A stretch of 64,000 nucleotides of DNA. It comes from CAYLLN01 sp033762315. GTDB lineage: Bacteria > Planctomycetota > Planctomycetia > Pirellulales > Pirellulaceae. Of this stretch, positions 36,432-43,663 are shown one piece after another. The notes under the pieces were generated by a model. It was not told the DNA's origin and did not search any database. It was given only the letters and a program-made list of their open reading frames with translations. The DNA lies in contig JANRLS010000228.1 of the NCBI GenBank assembly GCA_033762315.1, forward strand, positions 1 to 64,000. The letters are read 5' to 3'. The position numbers and the translations under genes were made by a program. The first letter of the stretch is position 1. Every line of letters starts with the position of its first letter.

Positions 36432-37144
36432 GGGCGACCTGGCGGCAAAAAAAATGATGAACGGTGAATACGGCCCGCGGGCCAGCACTGTTCCAATTCG
36501 TGAACAATTACGTCCGCATCATTCTCGACGGTTTCGCCTGTCGAGAGCGTGGCGCGGATGCCGAGCAGTTTCAGCGAACTGACACGATTGCCGGCAAAGG
36601 CAACGCCCGATTGTTGGGCCGAAGCGTGCCGCGAGTAGCCGTTGAGATTTTCCAAGTCGGTTTGTACGGCCAATCGCAGATTCCCCTCGCCGCCAAACTC
36701 CCCCCAGGTGGTCGAATGGCCGTCACGGATTTCCGCGATCAGCACACCCCGCCACACCGTGAGCCGGGTCGTCCAGCGAATGGTTTCTCCCGCGGTGGCC
36801 AATACCGCCTGCGATGGGGCGTGAGCGCTGCCCAACCGGGTGGTGCCATTCCAGACATGCAAGTGCAAGCCACCGGGGGAATAGTCCGGGGCGCTAAGGT
36901 GGTTCAATTCAAAAGTGACGTGCAGGCCCTGGACGTTCGCGGTCGGGGAAGTCGTGCATGTGACTTGCGGAGCAACGCTATTGGAGTCGGGATTGGCCAA
37001 GCGTAATTCCCAATCTTCCTCGATGCGAACCACTTCCGTTTGGGTGGAATCGTCTCCCACGAGGTGATGACCCGCAACCATCGTTGACAGGGCGAGTGCT
37101 GGTAGTCCCAGCCAACGCATTGCGCGCAGCGGCTGAATCTTCAT
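36428..37144 (-). CDS. Exported protein upstream of the TadG-like gene
   Basis: 238 residues. A hydrophobic N-terminus (MRWLGLPALALSTMVAGHHL) suggests export. The body is beta-rich and Thr/Ser-rich (ELNHLSAPDYSPGGLHLHVW; TIRWTTRLTVWRGVLIAEIR). I do not recognise the family. Translational coupling with the TadG-like gene (ATGA) suggests the two act together at the cell surface. Confidence 0.75.
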   Translation of the reverse strand: MKIQPLRAMRWLGLPALALSTMVAGHHLVGDDSTQTEVVRIEEDWELRLANPDSNSVAPQVTCTTSPTANVQGLHVTFELNHLSAPDYSPGGLHLHVWNGTTRLGSAHAPSQAVLATAGETIRWTTRLTVWRGVLIAEIRDGHSTTWGEFGGEGNLRLAVQTDLENLNGYSRHASAQQSGVAFAGNRVSSLKLLGIRATLSTGETVENDADVIVHELEQCWPAGRIHRSSFFLPPGRP

Positions 37145-37478
37145 TGCGAAACTCCCATCGAGGGTAGTTCGCCGCCGGCTTGGGGATTGGGATGAGCAGT
37201 GGCCGAACGGCCGATGTCCCGCAAGCGACGACGGAGCGAAGAGCTTCGCCCAATAGAATACCTAGGTCGAAAATGCCCGGCGGTCAAATGTTTCACGGGG
37301 GAAATGTCCGCCGGAGACGAGGCAGGTGCCGATCCCCCCCCAAATGGAATTCGGGAGTTTTTTCTCCACCGGGATCCGGCCGAAACGGCTCGTGACATAA
37401 CTCTTTGTACAGTATCTATTTAGGGTGGCTCCGCGGCGCGCTATGCACAAAGTCTTGAAGTGTTCTTGAACGGGTCGC

Positions 37479-37487
37479 TGGTATAAT
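37479..37487 (+). promoter_or_regulatory. Extended -10 promoter element
   Basis: TGGTATAAT: a perfect TATAAT at 37482-37487 with the TG of an extended -10 element just upstream. No good -35 hexamer sits at 16-18 bases; the TTGAAG/TTGAAC copies nearby are mis-spaced (21 and 10 bases). Perfect TATAAT is rare in such GC-rich DNA. It would drive the leader at 37495-37746 and the gene at 37747. Confidence 0.5.
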
Positions 37488-37666
37488 GCGGCCGCGCCAA
37501 GGTGCGCGCTCGCAGCGGCGGTGTTAAGTGGAGACATGAAGCGGCGGCGAAACGCAATGGCGCAGCGGCAAAAGCTGGGGCGGAACGCGCGGTCTCGCCG
37601 CTCGTTGATCCGGTTCGACCCAGCAGATCGAGGAATAATACCTTTAGGGGGTTTTTTATCGGGAGT

Positions 37667-37726
37667 CCGCTACGCGAGCGGCTTATTCAACGTGGGCCTA
37701 AACCCTAGTAACTATAGTAAGCCGCT
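37667..37726 (+). ncRNA. Leader with mutually exclusive hairpins (candidate)
   Basis: CCGCT (37667-37671) can pair with AGCGG (37677-37681). The same AGCGG, as part of AGCGGCTTA (37677-37685), can instead pair perfectly with TAAGCCGCT (37718-37726). The two hairpins exclude each other, an arrangement found in attenuators and riboswitches. It ends 20 bases before the next start codon, 37747. There is no match to a known riboswitch class that I can recognise. Confidence 0.3.
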
Positions 37727-37746
37727 GCGTAATAAGTGCCGAAGAA

Positions 37747-38169
37747 ATGATGCAAACCTATTGTGAAAAACGACTTACGGCGATGATTCGCGGCAAGCAT
37801 TTGGAACACGCAATTAGCTTGTTCGTCGCCGCGGAACTAGCTCTTTATAGGGGGTATCGCCAGGCACTCGCGCAGCTGCGGGTCGCGCCGCAAGCGTCCC
37901 AGAGAGGGGTTCGATTCGGCGAGCCTTGGGGGGCGGTGCCGGGGTCGTTTTGCAGCCTCGGTGTGCCCGATTGGCGGCCTCCGACCGACCTCCCCCAATG
38001 GCAAGTCGGCCGGCGGCCGAGAATCCGCCAGACCATTCTCGGCCTGCTCAAGCAATTCGACACCGAGGCGATTTACCCGCCCGTCCCCCCGCGCCCGGTG
38101 CGGCAGCTTTCCGAAATGCAAACGGCAATGACGGAGTGTTTTGGGAGGCACTGGGAAAACAAACGATGA
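37747..38169 (+). CDS. Protein of unknown function
   Basis: 140 residues. The first half is helical (KRLTAMIRGKHLEHAISLFV). The second half (DWRPPTDLPQWQVGRRPRIR, then ILGLLKQFDTEAIYPPVPPR) reads like a real protein with aromatic and proline-rich turns. G/C-ending codons rise in the second half. I do not recognise the family. It may be real, or a fragment with a chance extension at the 5' side. It is convergent with the M50 protease gene 22 bases away. Confidence 0.45.
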   Translation: MMQTYCEKRLTAMIRGKHLEHAISLFVAAELALYRGYRQALAQLRVAPQASQRGVRFGEPWGAVPGSFCSLGVPDWRPPTDLPQWQVGRRPRIRQTILGLLKQFDTEAIYPPVPPRPVRQLSEMQTAMTECFGRHWENKR

Positions 38170-38191
38170 GAGGCTATCGCGACACGCCCGT

Positions 38192-38761
38192 TTACCGCGG
38201 GCTCAGGCAAGCGAGCATAAGGACCGTGCCCGCGAGGGCCGCCCACGCCGCGGCGGCGGCTTGCCAGCTCACCGGTTCCGGCGATTTGCCGAGGCCGAGT
38301 TTCGCGCCGGTGCCGTTCCAAAGTGCCAGACCAGCCGTCGCCGCCGCGATGCCGAAGAGCCACAGCGACCAGCGCGGCGCGCCCAGTCGCAACAGATCGC
38401 CGGCGTCGCCGATCGCACCGAACGATCCCACGCCGAGGTACAGGCCATTGGCAAGGGAGCAAAAGCCCGCGAAAAAACGCCACATCCAGGCGAGTCGCCA
38501 GCGGCAAGCACCGGCGACTCTCCACATGCCCAGCGGCAACAGCGCGCCGATCAGCGGACCGGCCCAAACCACGAACAGCGGCTGGGGATTGATTCCCACA
38601 TCGGTCCGCGAAATCGCCAGCGGATGCCAGACGACGCGCTCGACCGTGCCGCCGCTGCTCCATGCCGCGAGCACGTGCCCCAACTCATGCACTCCCTGCA
38701 TCCAGAGCCACGCGAGCAGGACTAGCGCGATGGTGAACAGGATGGCGGGGGTTCGCGACAT
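38192..38761 (-). CDS. Small M50-like membrane metalloprotease
   Basis: 189 residues from the ATG at 38761, with several membrane helices. The zinc motif HELGH (H25-H29) lies in the first helix region, as in site-2-protease-like M50 members. A second motif with Asp (NGLYLGVGSFGAIGDAGDLL) may supply the third ligand. The usual M50 core is longer, and no PDZ domain is present. The open frame upstream of 38761 is an antisense artefact of the RluD-type and dihydroorotase region. It is divergent from the RluD-type gene, with start codons 16 bases apart. Confidence 0.75.
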   Translation of the reverse strand: MSRTPAILFTIALVLLAWLWMQGVHELGHVLAAWSSGGTVERVVWHPLAISRTDVGINPQPLFVVWAGPLIGALLPLGMWRVAGACRWRLAWMWRFFAGFCSLANGLYLGVGSFGAIGDAGDLLRLGAPRWSLWLFGIAAATAGLALWNGTGAKLGLGKSPEPVSWQAAAAAWAALAGTVLMLACLSPR

Positions 38762-38776
38762 GCCCAATGAAATCCG

Positions 38777-39808
38777 ATGACGGCTCAAAACTTCCATCTT
38801 ATGCCCGATCACGACGGCCTGTCCTTGGCGCAGGCCCTCAAGCGCTGCCTGCCGGAGCAAAGCTGGTCGCGGGTCCGCGGGCTCATCGCGGGCCGGCAGG
38901 TGCAGGTGAATGGCAATCTGTGTCTGGACGAGGGGCGGCGCGTGAAGGGGGGAGACGTGCTCAAGCTGTGGGACCATCCGCTTGCCAAGCCGGCCGATGC
39001 CAGCGACGTGCGGATCGTCCATCTCGACGACCATCTCGTCGTCGTTCACAAGCCGGCGGGGGTGACGACGCTCCGCCATCGCGAAGAGAGCGACCTGCCG
39101 CAGCGCCGCAAGCAGTTGCAGCCGACGCTCGATGAGCTGCTGACGCGGGCGCTGGCCGAGCGGCTCGGCATCGGTGGCGAACCGCGCAGAGGCGATTCGC
39201 GCAAGCGACCGCGCCGCGGCGAAAATCGGCCCGATCCGCGGCTGCGCCTGTTGCCCGTGCATCGGCTGGACCGGGATACGAGCGGCCTCTTGGTGTTCGC
39301 CCGGACGCGCGAGGCCGAGCAGCGGCTGATCGGTATGTTCTCGCGGCATGATGTGGGACGGGCGTATGTCGCGGTCGCCCACGGAGAAGTCGCCGAGCAA
39401 ACGCGGGAGACCTGGCTCGTGCGCGATCGGGGGGATGGCCTGCGCGGCAGTTCTCCGCTCGGCGCGAGTGCCGAGGACGCGCAGCGGGCGGTGACGCACC
39501 TGCGGCCGATGGAGAAATTCGCCGCTCGCGGACAGATTTATACGGTCGTCGAATGCCGGCTCGAGACAGGACGCACGCACCAGATTCGCATCCACCTGGC
39601 CGAGCTGGGGCATCCGCTGTGCGGCGAAAAGACCTATACCCATTTGCCCGGTCAGCCCCCCCAGGCAGACGCCAGCCGGGCTCCGCGGCACGCGCTGCAC
39701 GCGGCGAGTCTCGCGTTCGTGCATCCGATTAGCGGCCAAGCGCTGCAATTTCGTGATCCGCTCCCCAAGGATTTGCGCGAGTGGCTCATCCGGCTGCGGG
39801 GGAAGTAG
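38777..39808 (+). CDS. RluA/RluD-family pseudouridine synthase
   Basis: 343 residues. An N-terminal S4 RNA-binding domain (SLAQALKRCLPEQSWSRVRG) is followed by the catalytic domain with the active-site motif HRLDRDTSGLLVFA (catalytic Asp in RLD) and GRTHQIRIHLAELGHPLCGE. It isomerises uridine to pseudouridine in 23S rRNA or tRNA. A basic insertion (PRRGDSRKRPRRGENRPD) sits between the S4 domain and the active site. The 3' end overlaps the convergent dihydroorotase gene by 23 bases. Confidence 0.93.
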   Translation: MTAQNFHLMPDHDGLSLAQALKRCLPEQSWSRVRGLIAGRQVQVNGNLCLDEGRRVKGGDVLKLWDHPLAKPADASDVRIVHLDDHLVVVHKPAGVTTLRHREESDLPQRRKQLQPTLDELLTRALAERLGIGGEPRRGDSRKRPRRGENRPDPRLRLLPVHRLDRDTSGLLVFARTREAEQRLIGMFSRHDVGRAYVAVAHGEVAEQTRETWLVRDRGDGLRGSSPLGASAEDAQRAVTHLRPMEKFAARGQIYTVVECRLETGRTHQIRIHLAELGHPLCGEKTYTHLPGQPPQADASRAPRHALHAASLAFVHPISGQALQFRDPLPKDLREWLIRLRGK

Positions 39809-41138
39809 CCCAGTAGCCGCCGCGGGCGTGGTCGAACGTCGCCTCCTGGCCGAGGACCGCGTCGTCGATTTTGCCGTCGCGAAACACCTCGCGGCCGAGC
39901 ACCCACGTTCGCACCGGCCAGCCGGTGAGCGTTTCGCCATTCCACGGGGACCAGCGCGATTTGGTCTCCTGCTCGGCGTTATGAATCGTCGCCGCTTTGG
40001 CCAGATCGACCAGCACCAGGTCGGCATCGTAGCCGACTTCGATCCGCCCCTTGCCGACGAGATCCCACACCCGCGCCGGAGCATCGCACATCCAATGCAC
40101 CACTTGCTCGAGCGAACAACGGCCACGATGCACCTCGTTCAGGAGGAGCGCGAGCGAGTTTTCGACCGCCGGCAAACCCGAAGGCGAGCCGCCGTGACCC
40201 GGAGAATACGGCTGCCGCTTCTCCTCCAGCGTGTGCGGAGCGTGATCGGTGGCGATGACCTGAATTCGCCCCGCCAGCAGTCCTTGCCAGATGCGCTCGC
40301 TATCGCGTTTCGTTTTGAGCGAGGGGTTCATCTGCACGAGCGTGCCCAGCCGGGCATAGTCGTCGATGCTGAACAGCAAGTGATGCGGGCACGCCTCGCC
40401 CGTGATCAACCCGCGATGATCGGCCAGCAGGTCCGCTTCGTCCCCTGTCGAAACATGCAGCACGTGAAACCGATGCCGATGCCGAAACGCGAGGTCCATC
40501 GCTCGCCGCGTGGCGATGATCGCGGCCGCGTGGTCGCGGATTTTGCTATGGTCGGCGACGTTCGTCGTGCCGGCGAAGCGGGCCGCATTGGCGCGGACGG
40601 TCGCTTCGTCTTCGCAGTGGGCGCAGATCGGCAGCGTCGTTTCGGCGAAGATCGCCTCCAGGGCCGCTTGGTCATCGACAAGCAAATCTCCCGTACTCGA
40701 TCCGATGAAAATTTTGATGCCCGGCGTGCGGGTCGCGTGCTTCAGCTCGGCCAGGTTGTGTGGAGTCGCCCCCATGTAGAAGCCAAAATTGACGTGGCAC
40801 TTGCTTGCCGCCAGGGCGAGCTTTTCGTCGAGCCGGGCGCAGGTCGTCGTCGTCGGATTCGTGTTGGGCATTTCGAGAAAGGTGGTGACGCCCCCCTTCG
40901 CGCAGGCCCGCGTGGCGTGGTGCAGGTCTTCCTTGTGCGTCAGTCCCGGCTCTCGGAAGTGGACCTGGTCGTCCACCACGCCGGGGAGCAAATGCAGGCC
41001 GCGGGCCGAAATCGTTTCGTCGGCGGTGGTGTGGATCGCCGGGTCGATTTGGGCGATTTTGCCATCGACAACCAGCACGCTGGTGCGGACCGAACCCGTT
41101 GGCAGGACGACGGTTGCGTCGCGGATCAAAGTTTTCAT
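39786..41138 (-). CDS. pyrC: Dihydroorotase
   Basis: 450 residues from the ATG at 41138 (MKTLIRDATVVLPTG). It closes dihydroorotate in pyrimidine synthesis. Motifs: VDDQVHFREPGLTHKEDL, GIKIFIGSSTGDLLV, and the catalytic Asp in VIATDHAPHT. The first His of the usual HxH metal pair is Gln (DDQVH). From memory, the same DDQVHFREPG form occurs in the Bacteroidetes-type dihydroorotases, so this appears to be a subfamily trait rather than loss of function. No other pyr gene is adjacent. Confidence 0.9.
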   Translation of the reverse strand: MKTLIRDATVVLPTGSVRTSVLVVDGKIAQIDPAIHTTADETISARGLHLLPGVVDDQVHFREPGLTHKEDLHHATRACAKGGVTTFLEMPNTNPTTTTCARLDEKLALAASKCHVNFGFYMGATPHNLAELKHATRTPGIKIFIGSSTGDLLVDDQAALEAIFAETTLPICAHCEDEATVRANAARFAGTTNVADHSKIRDHAAAIIATRRAMDLAFRHRHRFHVLHVSTGDEADLLADHRGLITGEACPHHLLFSIDDYARLGTLVQMNPSLKTKRDSERIWQGLLAGRIQVIATDHAPHTLEEKRQPYSPGHGGSPSGLPAVENSLALLLNEVHRGRCSLEQVVHWMCDAPARVWDLVGKGRIEVGYDADLVLVDLAKAATIHNAEQETKSRWSPWNGETLTGWPVRTWVLGREVFRDGKIDDAVLGQEATFDHARGGYWATSPAAG

Positions 41139-41223
41139 GGGGGGCAATGTAACAAAGGGGCCGAGGATGCGCTGCGATGGAAAGACCCAGCACGCCAACA
41201 GTCTTGCCGCGAGGGCTTCCGTC

Positions 41224-41427
41224 ATGGTCGCCAATCCGATGTCCGCCGTCCAGCAACTGACCGCCGCCCCGCAAGGACAGCTCTACTATCTCGCCTGGCG
41301 GACCCGGCCGAATCACCCGTGGCACAGCCAGGAGTTCGACAATCGCCGCAGTGCCCACCAGCGCTATATGCGCCTGGTCGAATTGGGCTTGGAGGTGTAT
41401 CTGGAGCGGCGGACCGCGCCGGCTTAG
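41224..41427 (+). CDS. Small protein of unknown function
   Basis: 67 residues from ATG 41224 (MVANPMSAVQQLTAAPQGQL). The pattern LYYLAWRTRPNHPWHSQEFD, then RRSAHQRYMRLVELGLEVYL, is protein-like: a strand, an aromatic-rich turn and a helix. It is unrecognised. The Met at 41239 is an alternative start. It fills the gap between the divergent pyrC start and the kdsB stop, overlapping the latter by 4 bases. Confidence 0.55.
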   Translation: MVANPMSAVQQLTAAPQGQLYYLAWRTRPNHPWHSQEFDNRRSAHQRYMRLVELGLEVYLERRTAPA

Positions 41428-42194
41428 CTCGGCTGGCGGTCGGCCCGATGGCGCGCGACGAACGCCGCGTAGTCGGCTGGCGTGTCGATGCCGATGGTCG
41501 GCTCGTCGATCACTCCCACCAGCAGCGTCCGGCCGGCATCGAGCACGCGGAGCTGCTCGAGATTTTCGACCCGCTCGATGGCCGCCCGGGGCAGCGTGGC
41601 GAGCTGCAGCAAGAATTCGCGGCGATAGGCATAGAGGCCAATGTGCTGATGAAACAGCGGCGGCTCGGCGGTGAGCAGGTCGTCGCTCCAGTCGCGAGCG
41701 AAGGGAATCGGGGCGCGGCTGAAATAGATCGCCCGGCCGGCCCGATCGAACACGACTTTGACGCACGCCGGATCGACCAGCTTCGCCCGCTCCCGAATCG
41801 GCGTCGCCAGCGTGCTCATCACGGCACTCGGATCGTGCTCCAAAAGCTCTACCGCCAGGTCGATGGCGCGGGGAGAGATTTCCGGCTCGTCCCCTTGCAC
41901 ATTGACGAGCACGTCCACATCGGGCAGTTGGCGGGCGACTTCAGCGACCCGATCGGTGCCGCTGGCGCAGGCGGGGCTCGTCATCACCACGCATCCGCCG
42001 AAGGCCCGCACCGCGGCGGCAATTTCCTCGCTATCGGCGGCGACAACGAGCCCCTCGGGGCGCGTCGCCTGGGCCGCCGATTCGTAGGTGTGCTGAATCA
42101 GCGGCCGCCCGGTTTCCGTCAGCAAGAGCTTGCGCGGCAAGCGTGTCGAGGCGAGCCGGGCGGGAATGACGATCGTGCTGCGAAGCCTGGTCAT
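41424..42194 (-). CDS. kdsB: 3-deoxy-manno-octulosonate cytidylyltransferase
   Basis: 256 residues from the ATG at 42194 (MTRLRSTIVIPARLASTRLP). It activates KDO as CMP-KDO for lipopolysaccharide core synthesis. Nucleotidyltransferase motifs: IPARLASTRLPRKLL, TSPACASGTDRVAEVA, VNVQGDEPEI, YFSRAPIPFARD, HIGLYAYRREFL and VENLEQLRVLDAG. Length is normal for KdsB (about 250). Its presence fits a Gram-negative-type outer membrane. Confidence 0.95.
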   Translation of the reverse strand: MTRLRSTIVIPARLASTRLPRKLLLTETGRPLIQHTYESAAQATRPEGLVVAADSEEIAAAVRAFGGCVVMTSPACASGTDRVAEVARQLPDVDVLVNVQGDEPEISPRAIDLAVELLEHDPSAVMSTLATPIRERAKLVDPACVKVVFDRAGRAIYFSRAPIPFARDWSDDLLTAEPPLFHQHIGLYAYRREFLLQLATLPRAAIERVENLEQLRVLDAGRTLLVGVIDEPTIGIDTPADYAAFVARHRADRQPS

Positions 42195-42260
42195 GGGCGA
42201 ATCCTTTCGCGAGACATCGTAGCAAAAGATTCGTCCCAGAGCGCTGCAAGAAACAAAAGA

Positions 42261-42303
42261 TGCCCGGCCGCAACGGTGAATGAACACACGTCACGGCCGG
42301 GCA
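42261..42303 (-). terminator. Rho-independent terminator of the EF-hand gene
   Basis: The perfect 10-base arms TGCCCGGCCG (42261-42270) and CGGCCGGGCA (42294-42303) form a strong stem. Read on the minus strand, the stem is followed by a T-rich stretch (TCTTTTGTTTCTT). It lies 71 bases after the stop of the minus-strand EF-hand gene and upstream of kdsB. Confidence 0.75.
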
Positions 42304-42373
42304 ATCGCTTGGGGGCTACCTGGAATTTGTTAGGGGGTTATTCGAGAGGATCGAACAAACCGTGATCTCGTCA

Positions 42374-42940
42374 CTATTCTTTCTTCGCTTCGGCCGGCTT
42401 CTCGCCGGGTTTCCGTCCTTGGAACGACGCCTTGGCGGCGGCTTTCTCTTCCTCGCTGAGCTGGCCATCGCCGTTCTTGTCGAACTTCTTCAGCAGCTCT
42501 TCCCGATTGGGACCAGCGCCAGGCTTGCCGCCGCCCGGAAGCGACTTCATCGCTTCGGCCTTCTCGGCTTCGCTCAGCTTGCCGTCCCCGTCTTTGTCGA
42601 ACTTCTTCATGAGCGCCTCGCGACCCTGACCGCCGCCCGCCTTGCGAGCTTGCATCGCCTTTTGGGCTTCGGCCTTCTCGGCATCGCTCAGCTTGCCATC
42701 GCCATCCTTGTCGAACAGCTTGAGGGCCTTTTCGGGGAGCGCGCCGCCACCGGGACGGCCTTCACCCCTCTTGCCCGCGAACGCCTTTTGAGCCTCGGCC
42801 TTTTCCTCGGCACTCAGTTGGCCGTCGCCGTCTTTATCGAACCGCTTGATCGCTTCCTCGCGGCTCTTGGGGGCTTCTCCCTCGGCCGCGATGGCCAAGC
42901 CCGCCGACAACACCACCACACCCGCGATAAACCACTTCAT
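42374..42940 (-). CDS. Secreted EF-hand calcium-binding protein
   Basis: 188 residues with a signal peptide (MKWFIAGVVVLSAGLAIAAE). Four EF-hand half-motifs follow at regular spacing: FDKDGDGQLSAEEKAEAQ, FDKDGDGKLSDAEKAEAQ, FDKDGDGKLSEAEKAEAM and FDKNGDGQLSEEEKAAAK. Each has the DxDxDG calcium loop with Glu at position 12. The linkers are Gly/Pro/Lys-rich (GKRGEGRPGGGALPEK). The repeats are also similar at DNA level, implying recent internal duplication. It is probably periplasmic calcium binding. Confidence 0.93.
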   Translation of the reverse strand: MKWFIAGVVVLSAGLAIAAEGEAPKSREEAIKRFDKDGDGQLSAEEKAEAQKAFAGKRGEGRPGGGALPEKALKLFDKDGDGKLSDAEKAEAQKAMQARKAGGGQGREALMKKFDKDGDGKLSEAEKAEAMKSLPGGGKPGAGPNREELLKKFDKNGDGQLSEEEKAAAKASFQGRKPGEKPAEAKKE

Positions 42941-43078
42941 CTGCGCCTCGTCTGGCTGGTTCCGTTGTTCCTATCTCCAAAGATCAAACCCAGCGTTCGG
43001 AGGCAAGTTTCGCGAAGCGAGAAAAAATCTTGGGAGCTTGAAATCCGCCTCGCCGAATCGTCGCAAGCCGTTGTCCGT

Positions 43079-43639
43079 TCAGCACTTATGTCGCCCGTTC
43101 AGCAGCAGCTCCAAATAGCTCCGCCGCTCGTTGGCGCTCAATCCAAGCCGCGCCGCAAGGCTCGCCACCGCCAATTTCGCCCCCTCCTGCCCGGTCTCGT
43201 CGGTTCCGATTTCAAGCTCCACGAAGGTGCCGACATCGGCCACGGTGTCGAGCGCGACTTCCACCTCATGCCCCTGCCACGTCAATTGCCAGGGCTCGCG
43301 CTCCTTGCGCACCGTGGCGACGCGGGCAAAGTCGAGCGCCTGCAACAGCTCGGCCAGTTGTCCGTAACTCTCCGCGTTCGAGTCAAATTCCACCTCGATC
43401 TCGCGGCGGGTTTTCGTTTCCGAATCGAGCTTCGGGCCTTTGTAGGTGATCTTGTTGGTGTAGCCCGATTTCCGCAGCCGCAGTGCCTCGTCGGTGCGGC
43501 GAAAATCGCGAACCGGGTGGGCGTAGTAGGTATCCCTCTGTTCCTGCGGCAGGCGAGGAGTGGCCCCGAGCGCGGCGAGCTGCGCCCGAATCGGGGCCAA
43601 GTCGGCGACTGGAAACTTCTGTTCGACTTCGAGAAACAT
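43079..43639 (-). CDS. CYTH-domain protein (class IV adenylate cyclase / triphosphatase type)
   Basis: 186 residues. The tunnel-fold CYTH signature is present: LEVEQKFPV (ExExK-like), EALRLRKSG, TYKGPKLD with RREIEVEFD, and FVELEIGTD near the C-terminus. Family members hydrolyse triphosphates (thiamine triphosphate, polyphosphate) or make cAMP. The ATG is preceded by GAAGGAGC. It starts 24 bases after the bpX6-like gene, so it is probably the last gene of the MoxR operon. Confidence 0.9.
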   Translation of the reverse strand: MFLEVEQKFPVADLAPIRAQLAALGATPRLPQEQRDTYYAHPVRDFRRTDEALRLRKSGYTNKITYKGPKLDSETKTRREIEVEFDSNAESYGQLAELLQALDFARVATVRKEREPWQLTWQGHEVEVALDTVADVGTFVELEIGTDETGQEGAKLAVASLAARLGLSANERRSYLELLLNGRHKC

Positions 43640-43663
43640 GACTTGCTCCTTCGCGGACTCAGC

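Larger units (their letters stand above)
37145..37746. other. Long intergenic region with promoter and leader-like hairpins
   Basis: About 600 bases without a convincing gene. The left part serves as the promoter region of the minus-strand TadG operon. An extended -10 element (TGGTATAAT) at 37479-37487 points right. Short frames between 37502 and 37766 are Arg-rich and lack any family signal. Overlapping inverted repeats lie at 37667-37726. Confidence 0.5.

Noticed and set aside
37536..37766. An Arg-rich 76-codon frame (MKRRRNAMAQRQKLGRNARS)
   Set aside because: No family resemblance, a changing composition along the frame and overlap with the alternative hairpins. It is better read as leader sequence, though a small peptide cannot be excluded.
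37908..37917. GGTTCGATTC, which resembles a tRNA T-loop
   Set aside because: The flanking bases do not form a T stem (GAGGG against CGGCG) and no acceptor stem or anticodon arm is found around it.
38765..40126. Minus-strand extension giving a 644-residue protein upstream of the M50 protease
   Set aside because: The extra 455 residues are antisense to the RluD-type gene and overlap pyrC in another frame. Membrane-protease similarity starts only at 38761.
39753..42365. An 870-codon open frame on the plus strand
   Set aside because: It crosses pyrC, kdsB and an intergenic terminator in antisense and has no protein family features.
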